Positions 1-6,676 of a DNA stretch of 7,070 bases are shown in pieces; position 1 is the first letter of the stretch, and each line of letters starts with the position of its first letter. Origin of the DNA: Actinomycetota bacterium. Its GTDB lineage: Bacteria > Actinomycetota > Humimicrobiia > Humimicrobiales > Humimicrobiaceae. The translations under genes were made by a program, and so were the position numbers. The DNA is taken from the NCBI GenBank assembly GCA_016932375.1, contig JAFGDA010000061.1, forward strand, positions 1 to 7,070, given 5' to 3'. Under the pieces are notes generated by a model, which saw only the letters and a program-made list of their open reading frames with translations, was not told the DNA's origin and did no database searches.

Positions 1-546
1 AATAAATGCAATATAGAATATTAGCCTTAAATTATCATTAAATATTGCAAGAAAAATAATTGCAGCAAGTGGTCCAAATACTGCTCCCAGCGTATCAAGT
101 GTCCTATGAAATCCAAATGACTTACCCCTTATGTCGGAAGGGCAGCTTTCAGTAATCAGTGAATCCCTCGCTGATGTTCTAATACCCTTTCCGAATCTAT
201 CAAGAAAACGCGCTATAAGTACAAATGGCCATATATACGATAGGCCAAGGATTATCTTTGAAAAAGTGGAAAGGGAATACCCTGCAACAGTAAATGGTTT
301 TCTCTTCTGGAACCTATCAGAAAGCCATCCTGAAAAAACTTTTAAGATTGATGCAGTTGATTCTGCAATTCCTTCAATAATGCCAACTATGGCAACTGGA
401 ACACCTAAAAAAGAGGTGAGGAAAATTGGGACAATTGGATAAACCATCTCAGAAGCTAAATCATTGAAAAAACTTACCCAGCCTAAAGCAAAGACATTCC
501 CGGGAATCTTAAAAATTTTTCTAATTCTCTTTAATTTACTTAACAA
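1..546 (-). CDS. MFS transporter, N-terminal part (runs off the left edge)
   Basis: Reading the minus strand gives 182 open codons with no stop before the window edge, so the C-terminal half lies outside. The protein is an inner-membrane secondary transporter of the major facilitator superfamily; its substrate cannot be told. Visible signs are a first membrane helix with GWVSFFNDLASEM (about residues 22-34), the loop 2-3 MFS signature SGWLSDRFQKR (72-82), RFLDRFGKGIRTSARD (113-128) and GFHRTLDTLGAVFGP (145-159). These blocks are typical of a group of MFS proteins carrying the GKGIRTSARD signature. No ATG lies between the upstream in-frame stop and the first helix, so TTG at 546 is chosen. It has no clear SD, and the start is uncertain by some residues. 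It follows the toroid-like gene on the same strand after an 86-base gap that holds a possible promoter. Family assignment is firm; start and substrate are not. Confidence 0.85.
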   Translation of the reverse strand, partial: MLSKLKRIRKIFKIPGNVFALGWVSFFNDLASEMVYPIVPIFLTSFLGVPVAIVGIIEGIAESTASILKVFSGWLSDRFQKRKPFTVAGYSLSTFSKIILGLSYIWPFVLIARFLDRFGKGIRTSARDSLITESCPSDIRGKSFGFHRTLDTLGAVFGPLAAIIFLAIFNDNLRLIFYIAFI

Positions 547-606
547 TTTATTTTTATGAAAGAATTAATTCGATTTAACCAGATTTATAAAATTTTACTT
601 TAAAAT

Positions 607-636
607 ATTATACTACTTATAAACCATATGTCTTAA
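607..636 (-). promoter_or_regulatory. Candidate sigma70 promoter for the MFS gene
   Basis: On the minus strand TTAAGA (631-636, overlapping the stop codon of the upstream gene) is followed after 18 bases by a perfect TATAAT (607-612). Transcription would start near 600 and give a leader of about 50 bases before the TTG start. The -10 is strong and the -35 matches only four of six positions in AT-rich DNA, so this is tentative. Confidence 0.35.
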
Positions 637-1619
637 ACAACTGGCCATAGCGAACGAAGTTGATATCTTCTCAGCATTCTTTCCACCAAAAAGGTAATCC
701 ATCTGGAAGGTTCTTTTTTCTGTGAGAATTCCCATCCCTTTAATTTGGTATATATAGATTCTGGGGTAAATCTACCTTTATCATCAGCTTTTGCTTTTAT
801 AATATCTATCATTTCTTTTAGCCTAATGTCATTTTTTAAGAAGATAAAATGAGTAAGTACATCAAGTGTATGTAAAATATCATACCATATCAGCGGGGCT
901 TTTAACTTCCTAAAATCATTCCCCATATAAAAGAGATAAGGGTGCCTTTCCTTGCTTTGCTCCCACAGGTTTAAAATAACTTCAGCTCCAGCTCTACTTT
1001 GCCTGGATTCAATTAAGTCATCTGATTGGGAAAGTAGTTTTAACATTAAAAGTGTAGCGTATGGGCAGGGGTCATCTTTTTTACCTGGACCCCTGAATTT
1101 TATTTTTGGCGAGACGGCACACCTCCACCCGTTATCACTTATAAGATTTGCAAGATAATTTATGGCATTATTTATCCCTATATCATCTTTTAGGCCAAGT
1201 TTTATCAAAGAATACAAAATCAGGGGTGCGTCACATAGCATCCAGGTCCACATTCCATCTCCGGTACCACCAAAATGTTTGGGAATATTTATAAATATTT
1301 CGAATATGCCTTCCTCTGATTTTCTTTTAAGTATCTTGTGTATAATAGCATTTATTTGAGGGTCGCTTTTCCTTAATCCTATATCAGAAAGAAAGACAAG
1401 CTTATGAATTGGGTGAGAAGGGTCCTTGTGACCTTTTAGTGCAGGACCTGGCCAATCGTTTACTTCATTTATTAGTTCATTTACTTGTTTATCTTCAAAT
1501 ATTTTTTCCCTTGCAAGTAATACCTCTGAATCATTTTCAGATTGATTCATTAGATCTATTCTTGTCCTATACTCAATCCAGGCCGGACCTTCCATGAGCC
1601 AGTTCATTGATTCACTCAT
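633..1619 (-). CDS. Conserved protein, prenyltransferase/terpene-cyclase-like alpha-alpha toroid, function unknown
   Basis: This 328-residue protein has no signal peptide or membrane helix, so it is probably cytoplasmic. It resembles a conserved family that often carries the misleading database name 'nitrogen fixation protein NifH'; it has no P-loop and none of the NifH Fe-S cysteine motifs. Conserved-looking blocks are WIEYRTRIDLM (14-24), WPGPALKGHKDPSHPIHKL (56-74), NIPKHFGGTG (111-120), MWTWMLCDAPL (123-133), NGWRCAVSP (163-171), KFRGPGKKDDPCPYATL (174-190), DFRKLKAPLIWYDILH (235-250) and GRFTPESIY (282-290). Helical repeats rich in W, G and D recall the squalene/prenyltransferase toroid, but no QW repeat or DxDD catalytic motif is seen. 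There is no SD. The ATG at 1619 is chosen because a -10-like TATACT ends 6 bases upstream; the next ATG, at codon 5, is possible. The reaction is unknown. Confidence 0.85.
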   Translation of the reverse strand: MSESMNWLMEGPAWIEYRTRIDLMNQSENDSEVLLAREKIFEDKQVNELINEVNDWPGPALKGHKDPSHPIHKLVFLSDIGLRKSDPQINAIIHKILKRKSEEGIFEIFINIPKHFGGTGDGMWTWMLCDAPLILYSLIKLGLKDDIGINNAINYLANLISDNGWRCAVSPKIKFRGPGKKDDPCPYATLLMLKLLSQSDDLIESRQSRAGAEVILNLWEQSKERHPYLFYMGNDFRKLKAPLIWYDILHTLDVLTHFIFLKNDIRLKEMIDIIKAKADDKGRFTPESIYTKLKGWEFSQKKEPSRWITFLVERMLRRYQLRSLWPVV

Positions 1620-1625
1620 ATTTAT

Positions 1626-1631
1626 AGTATA
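1626..1631 (-). promoter_or_regulatory. Candidate -10 element placing the transcription start on the ATG of the toroid-like gene
   Basis: The minus strand reads TATACT, then six bases, then ATG at 1619. TATACT matches the -10 consensus at five of six positions. A convincing -35 is not visible at 16-18 bases upstream. The same 6-base spacing recurs before the genes at 4657 and 6955, which raises its credibility. Confidence 0.4.
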
Positions 1632-1726
1632 TGGATTTTTTGATGTTGTAATGATTTTAACTAAAATGATAATTGCCGTAAATATAGAGTTACAAATTAA
1701 GGCAGTTACAACACAAATGTCTTAAA

Positions 1727-1851
1727 TGGCTGGGGAGAGAGGATTCGAACCTTTTTGAAAACTGTTACCGAAGATTGGGGTCAAACCAAAACGAAACTTC
1801 CGGCCAGCTGGTTTTTAAGTCCGGCGCGTAAGCCAATTCTGCTACTACGGC
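1727..1851 (-). pseudogene. Degenerate tRNA-Leu(UAA)-like sequence
   Basis: Read on the minus strand from 1851, the 5' part looks like a leucine tRNA: GCCGTAG, a D-arm with GAATTGG, and CCGGA-CTTAAAA, an anticodon stem and loop with anticodon TAA. The 3' part has a T-arm, GGTTCGAATCC, and ends with an encoded CCA at 1727-1729. The pieces do not make a normal tRNA. The 5' acceptor strand GCCGTAG does not pair with the 3' strand CTCCCCA, the T-stem has one mismatch, and extra bases interrupt the anticodon stem just 3' of the loop. The length of 125 bases far exceeds the 85-90 usual for type II tRNAs. The likely explanation is a decayed or recombined tRNA, with the 3' end perhaps from another tRNA. 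An unusual intron-bearing tRNA is less likely because the acceptor stem fails. Confidence 0.45.
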
Positions 1852-1956
1852 ATGGTTAAAACAATACAATCAATCAAGATTTTTTTTACGGATAGCAAGT
1901 CTCTACCAGGATAATTGTGGTAAAATATTCTAAATGTGAGTTATGAAGATTTTTAA

Positions 1957-1973
1957 AATCAGGTGCACTGATT
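1957..1973. promoter_or_regulatory. Inverted repeat upstream of the PEP-synthase-like gene
   Basis: AATCAG and CTGATT form a perfect 6-base inverted repeat around GTGCA, 61 bases before the ATG at 2035. It could be an operator half-site pair or a small hairpin; no U-tract follows, so it is not a terminator. The rest of 1852-2034 shows no gene and no convincing full promoter, only a -10-like TATATT at 2000-2005 without a matching -35. Confidence 0.25.
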
Positions 1974-2034
1974 AAGGTGTTTTAAGGGATTATCATTTAT
2001 ATATTACCATAAAAGCAAACAGGAAGTCTGGACA

Positions 2035-4605
2035 ATGCCAAAATTTGACAGGATTTCTTCAGGAATCGAAGGTATGGATAAAATGCTGGACCATATCCGC
2101 CTGGGGGATAATGTCGTATGGCAGGTTTCCGGTATAGGGGAATATGGGTTTTTTGCAGGGTTACTTGCAGGGCAGGCCATTAAAGAAAAACGGAATATTA
2201 TCTATATAAGGTTTGCCCAGCACAGGCCCCTATTAAAGCAACATGAGGGCCTCAAGATAATAAATCTTGATGCTTCTGCCGGTTTTGAAAGCTTTACTAT
2301 GGCAGTTCATAAAATAATTGAAAAAGAGGGCCCGGAAACTTTCTACATATTTGACAGCATCTCCGAGCTGCAGGCTGCCTGGTCTGCAGACCTTATGATG
2401 GGCAACTTTTTTGTGGTAACATGCCCGTTTCTTTTTGAGATGGATACGGTAGCATATTTTGGCATCATCAGGGGCAGGCACTCTTTTGGCACAATAGCAA
2501 GAATAAGGGAGACCACCCAGGTTTTGCTCGATGTCTATTCGGAAGGAAATGACATGTATATCCACCCTTTAAAAGTCTGGAAAAGGTATTCGGGCGGCAT
2601 GTTCCTTCCGCACAGGCTTGAAAGAAACAATTTAAATAGCTTTACCGAACTTGCAGGCGGTTTAAGCATAAGTAAGTTTTATTCCCTCGTGGAAAAGAAA
2701 TCTGCTGTTACGGAGGACCAGATTCTTGATAACTGGGACAGGTTTTTCCTTTTTGCAAAAATGAATATCGGCAAAAAAGGTAAAGATACGATTACCGATA
2801 TGTGCGAGAGGCTTATAGGCAGGGAAGAGAAACTGAATGACCTGATATACAATAATTTTGATATCAGGGATTTTATTTCCATAAAGGAAAGGATGATAGG
2901 GTCAGGAAAAATTGGCGGCAAAGCTACAGGGATGCTGCTTTCAAGAAAAATTATTGAAAACTGCGCTCCCAGGATATTTGGGAGGCTCGAGCCCCACGAC
3001 TCTTTCTATATCGGCACAGATGTATATTATACATATATTGTCCAGAATGATTGCTGGAAATTAAGGCTTGCCCAGAAAAGTGAAAAAAATTATTACCACC
3101 TGGCAAAAATTCTCAGGCAAAAAATTCTTGACGGCACTTTCCCTGACGATACAAGGGAACAATTCAGGCGCATGCTTGAATATTATGGCCAGAGTCCCAT
3201 AATTGTACGTTCAAGCAGCCTGCTTGAAGACAGTTTTGAAAATGCATTTGCGGGAAAATATGAATCTATTTTCTGCATCAATAAAGGCAGCCCGGAAGAA
3301 AGGCTAAAGCATTTTGAAAAGGCTGTAAAAAGTGTTTATGCAAGTACGATGGATGAATCTGCGCTCGAGTACCGGCTGAAAAGGGGACTGGGCAAAAACG
3401 ATGAACAGATGGCCATCCTTGTCCAGAGAGTATCAGGACTGAAATTCGACAATATTTTTATGCCCTGTGCCGCAGGGGTAGGATATTCATATAACTCTTA
3501 CAGGTGGCATAAGGATATTGACCCGGATTCCGGAATGCTCAGGCTTGTTATGGGCCTTGGAACAAGGGCCGTAAACAGGACTGATTACGAATATCCGAGA
3601 ATAGTAAGCCTCAGCAGGCCGCTCCTGACACCGATTACAAGCGCATCCAGCGGGAACCAGTATTCCCAGCATAACGCCGATGTGCTGGATCTGGAAAAAA
3701 ATACCTTCACCTCTGTAAGTATTTCAGGATTATTGCAGAAACTGCCCGGCTGGTATAAAAATATAATACTCGAGCATGATTATGATACCGAAAGGCTCCT
3801 AAAAAGCCAGGGGAAAGATGCAGAGGTTGTATTTTCCACCTGTGAAGGTCTTATAAAGATGAAAGGTTTTACGGATACATTTAAGAAGCTGATGTCTGTA
3901 ATACAGAAAGAATATAATTATCCTGTGGATATTGAATTTACATGTAATTTCACGGATAAGGGGAACTTTTTAGTCAACCTGCTGCAGTGCAGGCCCCTGC
4001 AGGTCGGGGGCACAGGGCAAAAAGTTATGATTCCCGGTATCGAGGAGGGAAAAATCCTTTTTAAATTATCGAAAGGCACAATGGGAGGCGCGGTGGTACA
4101 GCCAATAGACATAGTCATACAGGTTGATCCCGAAGGCTATTGCAGGTTTCCCCATAAGAATAAATACAGCATTGCAAGGATGATAGGCAGGATAAACAAT
4201 TATTTTAAGGGCAGGGATTTGTCAATAATGCTTATGGCACCTGGACGGATCGGTACAACATCCCCGGAATTGGGCCTGGCAGTTACTTTTGCAGAAATCA
4301 GCAATTTTAAGGTTATTTGCGAAGTTTCCTATAATGAAGCGGGCTACAGGCCGGAGCTCTCCTTTGGTACCCATTTTTTCAATGACCTGGTGGAAGCAGG
4401 TATTTTTTATGCTTCAATTCTTAAAGATGAAAATACAATAAAATTCAGGGATGATTTTTTTATAAATTATAAGGATTTAATGTCCGGTATATGTCCCGGC
4501 TGCAGTGATGCAAAAGGTATTATAAAGGTTTATGATATGCAGGGTACCGGCCTGGTTCTTTTTTCAGACATAATAAGCGGTATGACAATCTGTGGAATCA
4601 CATAG
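2035..4605 (+). CDS. PEP/pyruvate-binding (PPDK_N) protein with degenerate KaiC-like N-terminal domain
   Basis: This 856-residue, apparently cytoplasmic protein has three parts. Residues 1-200 resemble a KaiC/RecA-like ATPase: SSGIEGMDKML near the start and a Walker-B-like YIFDSISEL (104-112). The Walker A site is replaced by VSGIGEYGFF and lacks GKT, so ATP hydrolysis here is doubtful. Residues 290-656 carry the PEP synthase/pyruvate phosphate dikinase nucleotide-binding fold: GKIGGKATGMLLS (291-303), IIVRSSSLLEDSFENAFAGK (389-408), GLGTRAVNRT (507-516) and LLQCRPL (649-655). Residues 730-800 hold a further conserved block, APGRIGTTSPELGL and SFGTHFFNDL. The phosphohistidine domain (TSHA-type motif) and the C-terminal PEP-binding barrel of true PEP synthase are absent, so the full pyruvate-to-PEP reaction is unlikely; ATP binding or phosphotransfer to a partner is an inference. 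ATG 2035 is supported by AGGAAG at 2021-2026. Its codons look more GC-rich than those of its neighbours. Confidence 0.88.
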   Translation: MPKFDRISSGIEGMDKMLDHIRLGDNVVWQVSGIGEYGFFAGLLAGQAIKEKRNIIYIRFAQHRPLLKQHEGLKIINLDASAGFESFTMAVHKIIEKEGPETFYIFDSISELQAAWSADLMMGNFFVVTCPFLFEMDTVAYFGIIRGRHSFGTIARIRETTQVLLDVYSEGNDMYIHPLKVWKRYSGGMFLPHRLERNNLNSFTELAGGLSISKFYSLVEKKSAVTEDQILDNWDRFFLFAKMNIGKKGKDTITDMCERLIGREEKLNDLIYNNFDIRDFISIKERMIGSGKIGGKATGMLLSRKIIENCAPRIFGRLEPHDSFYIGTDVYYTYIVQNDCWKLRLAQKSEKNYYHLAKILRQKILDGTFPDDTREQFRRMLEYYGQSPIIVRSSSLLEDSFENAFAGKYESIFCINKGSPEERLKHFEKAVKSVYASTMDESALEYRLKRGLGKNDEQMAILVQRVSGLKFDNIFMPCAAGVGYSYNSYRWHKDIDPDSGMLRLVMGLGTRAVNRTDYEYPRIVSLSRPLLTPITSASSGNQYSQHNADVLDLEKNTFTSVSISGLLQKLPGWYKNIILEHDYDTERLLKSQGKDAEVVFSTCEGLIKMKGFTDTFKKLMSVIQKEYNYPVDIEFTCNFTDKGNFLVNLLQCRPLQVGGTGQKVMIPGIEEGKILFKLSKGTMGGAVVQPIDIVIQVDPEGYCRFPHKNKYSIARMIGRINNYFKGRDLSIMLMAPGRIGTTSPELGLAVTFAEISNFKVICEVSYNEAGYRPELSFGTHFFNDLVEAGIFYASILKDENTIKFRDDFFINYKDLMSGICPGCSDAKGIIKVYDMQGTGLVLFSDIISGMTICGIT

Positions 4606-4620
4606 GACTTTTTTTCAACA

Positions 4621-4650
4621 TTGAACCAGGGTGCGGCGGGCTGCTATAAT
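4621..4650 (+). promoter_or_regulatory. Sigma70 promoter with extended -10, giving a leaderless transcript
   Basis: TTGAAC (4621-4626) and a perfect TATAAT (4645-4650) are separated by 18 bases, and TGC precedes the -10 as an extended -10 motif. The hexamer ends 6 bases before ATG 4657, so the transcript is expected to begin on or next to that ATG. It lies 15 bases after the stop of the PEP-synthase-like gene and so lets the next gene be expressed independently. Confidence 0.7.
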
Positions 4651-4656
4651 TATAAC

Positions 4657-4899
4657 ATGGGCAAATCTACAATCACAGGACGTATATATGAAAAGGCATT
4701 AGAGCTGTTAAAACAGTATCCGGATGGTCTTCATTGGTCCGAGCTTCGCTCAAAAATTGAAGCATCGGATCCCAGCTTGCATCCTAAAACAGTCAACGGG
4801 TGCATCTGGAAACTTGTAGGAAGATTTCCTGATAAGGTTTACAAGCCATCCAAGGGACTTTTCCGCCTTCTAAAGTATAAATCCAAAATCAACCAGTGA
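4657..4899 (+). CDS. Small winged-helix-like protein, possible DNA-binding regulator
   Basis: This is an 80-residue cytoplasmic protein. The pattern of an N-terminal helix (IYEKALELLKQYPDGLHW), a second helix with WSELRSKIE, a recognition-helix-like stretch HPKTVNGCIWKLVGRF, and a basic strand pair VYKPSKGLFRLLKY matches a winged helix-turn-helix of the sort found at the N-terminus of some restriction-associated (HARE-like) proteins. Here it stands alone, with no nuclease or sensor domain attached. A TTG at 4621 would extend it by 12 residues, but that codon is the -35 box of the promoter. ATG 4657 has no SD and fits leaderless initiation. Its target is unknown. Autoregulation or control of the flanking PPDK_N or flavodoxin genes is possible from position only. 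Confidence 0.75.
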   Translation: MGKSTITGRIYEKALELLKQYPDGLHWSELRSKIEASDPSLHPKTVNGCIWKLVGRFPDKVYKPSKGLFRLLKYKSKINQ

Positions 4900-5005
4900 G
4901 TGAAGCTGAAAATTTATGGCAAAGAATCATTGCTTTATTTAAAATATTTTTTAAAAAAGTTTTTGGTGTCATCAGCATATATTATGTTAGTCTCAAGGAG
5001 GTAAT

Positions 5006-5455
5006 ATGAAAACTTTAATAATCTATGATTCCGTACATGGAAATACTGAAAAAATTGCGAAGGCTATAGGTGACCAGATTCCGGGCGATGTAAAAATCAT
5101 TAAACCGCAGGAAGCAGGGGATTTAGAAATGGGCTCTGCAGATCTTCTTATAATAGGTTCCCCTACATATGGGGGCAGGCCGACAAAGCCTATTCTTGAA
5201 TTTCTTGATAAAATTTCCCCTGATGTGCTAAAAAAAGCCCGCTTTTTCGCTTTTGATACAAGAATTGCGGCAAAATGGGTAAAAATTTTTGGATTTGCTT
5301 CAGGAAAAATTACATCATATCTTAAATCAAAAGGCTGCAGTGTTATTTCTGAACCCGAAGGTTTCATGGTCAGCGGAACTGAAGGACCCCTGGTTGAAGG
5401 TGAAACGGTTCGTGCTTCAAACTGGGCTAAAAATATTGTTTCCAAAATCCAGTAA
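5006..5455 (+). CDS. Flavodoxin family protein (short-chain, FMN-binding)
   Basis: This 149-residue soluble protein fits a short-chain flavodoxin, an FMN-dependent low-potential electron carrier. The phosphate-binding loop is YDSVHGNTEKIA (7-18). The second FMN loop is GSPTYGGRPT (51-60), and FAFDTR (81-86) sits where the third FMN-contacting segment is expected. There are no cysteine motifs for an Fe-S cluster and no fused domain. The SD AAGGAGGT (4995-5002) is near-perfect but only a few bases from ATG 5006, which fixes the start. The 106 bases upstream are very AT-rich, with -10-like hexamers at 4978-4985 but no good -35. Redox partners cannot be named from this window; pairing with the upstream PPDK_N protein is not supported beyond adjacency. 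Confidence 0.9.
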   Translation: MKTLIIYDSVHGNTEKIAKAIGDQIPGDVKIIKPQEAGDLEMGSADLLIIGSPTYGGRPTKPILEFLDKISPDVLKKARFFAFDTRIAAKWVKIFGFASGKITSYLKSKGCSVISEPEGFMVSGTEGPLVEGETVRASNWAKNIVSKIQ

Positions 5456-5598
5456 AAAGAAGCCCTGCATTTTTATAGTTATGGGAAAAAATTATCATAT
5501 TGTGTCCCTTACCTTCTGGCTCCCCGGGGTTATGAAATTTTAACCAATTTCTAAGGGGGTTAAACAGAATAAAGGAAATATCATTTTATAAATTGTAT

Positions 5599-5612
5599 GA
5601 TAAAAATTTATC
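5599..5612. promoter_or_regulatory. Inverted repeat just upstream of the vapBC promoter
   Basis: GATAAA and TTTATC are perfect reverse complements separated by AA, ending 10 bases before the -35 box. It could be an operator for the VapB-VapC complex, but the composition is AT-rich and the match is short. Confidence 0.25.
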
Positions 5613-5622
5613 GTTAGATATA

Positions 5623-5651
5623 TTGACATACTAATTAACAATCGATATATT
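5623..5651 (+). promoter_or_regulatory. Near-consensus sigma70 promoter of vapBC with overlapping direct repeats
   Basis: A perfect -35 TTGACA (5623-5628) and -10 TATATT (5646-5651, five of six) are separated by the optimal 17 bases. The octamer GATATATT occurs at 5617-5624 and again at 5644-5651, so one copy touches the -35 and the other covers the -10. That is where an autorepressing antitoxin complex would bind. The expected transcription start is near 5658, leaving a leader of about 20 bases with the SD. Confidence 0.75.
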
Positions 5652-5676
5652 ATATGTAAAATATACGGGAGGAAAA

Positions 5677-5883
5677 ATGATAACAATAACGGTTTCACCA
5701 AAGTATCAGGTAGTAATTCCTAAAGAAATCCGCAAGGGACTGAAACTGAAGCCAGGGCAGAAATTGCAGGTAATGCAGGCAGGTGACAGAATAGAATATA
5801 TACCTTTTAAAGAGATTAAAAAGGCAAGAGGTTTTTTAAAAGGAATGGATATTGATATTTTAAGAGAAGAAGACAGAATATGA
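5677..5883 (+). CDS. vapB: VapB-type antitoxin, AbrB/SpoVT (SpoVT-AbrB) fold
   Basis: This 68-residue protein has the swapped-hairpin AbrB DNA-binding domain: ITVSPKYQVVIPKEIRKGL (2-20) then LKPGQKLQVMQAGDRIEYIP (23-42). The C-terminal tail with FLKGMDIDILREEDR would be the segment that wraps and neutralises the toxin. GGGAGG at about 5667-5672 supports ATG 5677. The stop overlaps the toxin start by four bases (ATGA), the usual translational coupling for vapBC. In known systems the antitoxin dimer, alone or with toxin, represses its own promoter, and the repeats in the promoter fit that. The family is clear. The symbol rests on pairing with a PIN-domain toxin; MazE-like naming would be an alternative for the fold alone. 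Confidence 0.9.
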   Translation: MITITVSPKYQVVIPKEIRKGLKLKPGQKLQVMQAGDRIEYIPFKEIKKARGFLKGMDIDILREEDRI

Positions 5884-6254
5884 ATTTAGTTGATTCATCT
5901 GGTTGGCTGGAATACTTCACGGATAGCAATAATGCAGAATATTTTGCACCTATTATAGAAAATGCCCAGGACCTTATTGTTTCAGTGATTAATCTATATG
6001 AGGTGTATAAAAAAATATCAGTAGAAAGAGATGATAATTCTGCAATTCAAGCTATAGCTTTAATGCAACAGTCAAAAGTAATCGATATAACTGAGCCGAT
6101 AACAATTTTTGCAGCCAGGCTAAGCATTGATTTTAAATTACCTATGGCAGATAGCCTTATATATGCTACAGCTAAAACACATGACGCTGTAGTCTGGACC
6201 CAGGATTCAGATTTTAAAAATCTGGAAGGTGTTAAATATTTTCAAAAGCGATAA
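5880..6254 (+). CDS. vapC: VapC-type PIN-domain ribonuclease toxin
   Basis: This 124-residue PIN-domain protein is a Mg-dependent endoribonuclease in known systems, usually cutting tRNA or rRNA and blocking translation when the antitoxin is lost. The acidic active-site set is present: D5 in NLVDSSGWLEYF, E41 in INLYEVYK, D91 in LPMADSLIYA and D109 (with D111) in WTQDSDF. Length and spacing are normal, so it appears intact and potentially active. It is translated from the ATGA overlap with vapB and shares its promoter. The RNA target cannot be predicted from sequence. It ends about 145 bases before the convergent end of the brnTA-type operon. Confidence 0.92.
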   Translation: MNLVDSSGWLEYFTDSNNAEYFAPIIENAQDLIVSVINLYEVYKKISVERDDNSAIQAIALMQQSKVIDITEPITIFAARLSIDFKLPMADSLIYATAKTHDAVVWTQDSDFKNLEGVKYFQKR

Positions 6255-6399
6255 GGTATAGAAAGTGGCTGGGCAGAACTTATAATAGCAAGAACTTTTA
6301 AATCAGAATTGAGATTAAATATTAAGTGTACTATGTGGCAATCAGGGTTTTGAAACTTCTAACTATTTTACTGAATAATTAATTAAACTGAACCAGATT

Positions 6400-6675
6400 T
6401 TAACCAGTCTTTTTCTCTGGAAGATCGCCTTCGATATATTGATGTATAATTCCTGAAATCAAGGTTTGATACGGAATTCCTTTTTCCATAGCCTTCTTCT
6501 GAATTCCTGTATAATCATGTTCGTATAAACGAATAGTTATACGTCGGTTTTTCCGGAAAGTATTTTCTGCTATTTTTTTAACTTCCTCTAAATCCTTTTT
6601 TGTAGGATTCCTGGTTTTTATTTTTCCTTTCTCATATAAATCCAGGATATTTTTTTCTTCTTTATCTAATATCAT
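6400..6675 (-). CDS. BrnA-like / CopG-type ribbon-helix-helix antitoxin
   Basis: This 91-residue protein has a charged N-terminal half (KEEKNILDLYEKGKIK, then a helix to about residue 40) and a C-terminal ribbon-helix-helix: strand RRITIRLYEHD (44-54), helix YTGIQKKAMEKG (55-66), turn IPYQTL, and helix ISGIIHQYIEGDL (73-85). This pattern is usual for antitoxins paired with BrnT/DUF497 toxins: the helices bind DNA as dimers and the N-terminal part contacts the toxin. The start at 6675 lies one base after the toxin stop, and the SD GGAG sits inside the last toxin codons, so translation is coupled. It is the likely repressor acting on the ATGTACA sites upstream of the toxin gene. Confidence 0.85.
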   Translation of the reverse strand: MILDKEEKNILDLYEKGKIKTRNPTKKDLEEVKKIAENTFRKNRRITIRLYEHDYTGIQKKAMEKGIPYQTLISGIIHQYIEGDLPEKKTG

Positions 6676-6676
6676 T

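Noticed and set aside
131..442. Plus-strand open frame of 103 codons
   Set aside because: It lies antisense to a clear MFS coding region whose motifs are read from the minus strand, and its own product shows no recognisable domain.
633..1619. Nitrogenase iron protein NifH
   Set aside because: No P-loop GKGGxGKS and no Fe-S ligand cysteines; the name is a known database label for this family, not a function.
2035..4605. Complete PEP synthase or pyruvate phosphate dikinase (ppsA/ppdK)
   Set aside because: Only the nucleotide-binding domain is present; the catalytic His domain and the PEP/pyruvate barrel are absent.
4606..4620. T-run after the PPDK_N gene as a terminator
   Set aside because: No GC-rich hairpin precedes the seven T residues, and the next promoter begins at once.
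4621..4656. TTG start at 4621 for the winged-helix gene
   Set aside because: That TTG is the -35 box of the promoter and has no SD; the ATG at 4657 sits on the predicted transcription start.
5023..5445. Minus-strand open frame of 140 codons opposite the flavodoxin
   Set aside because: The plus strand encodes an unmistakable flavodoxin with a strong SD; the antisense frame has no motif and no start signal.
5539..5564. Possible terminator after the flavodoxin: TTTAACC and GGTTAAA with a 12-base loop
   Set aside because: The stem is short and AT-rich and no T-tract follows on the plus strand, so termination cannot be supported.
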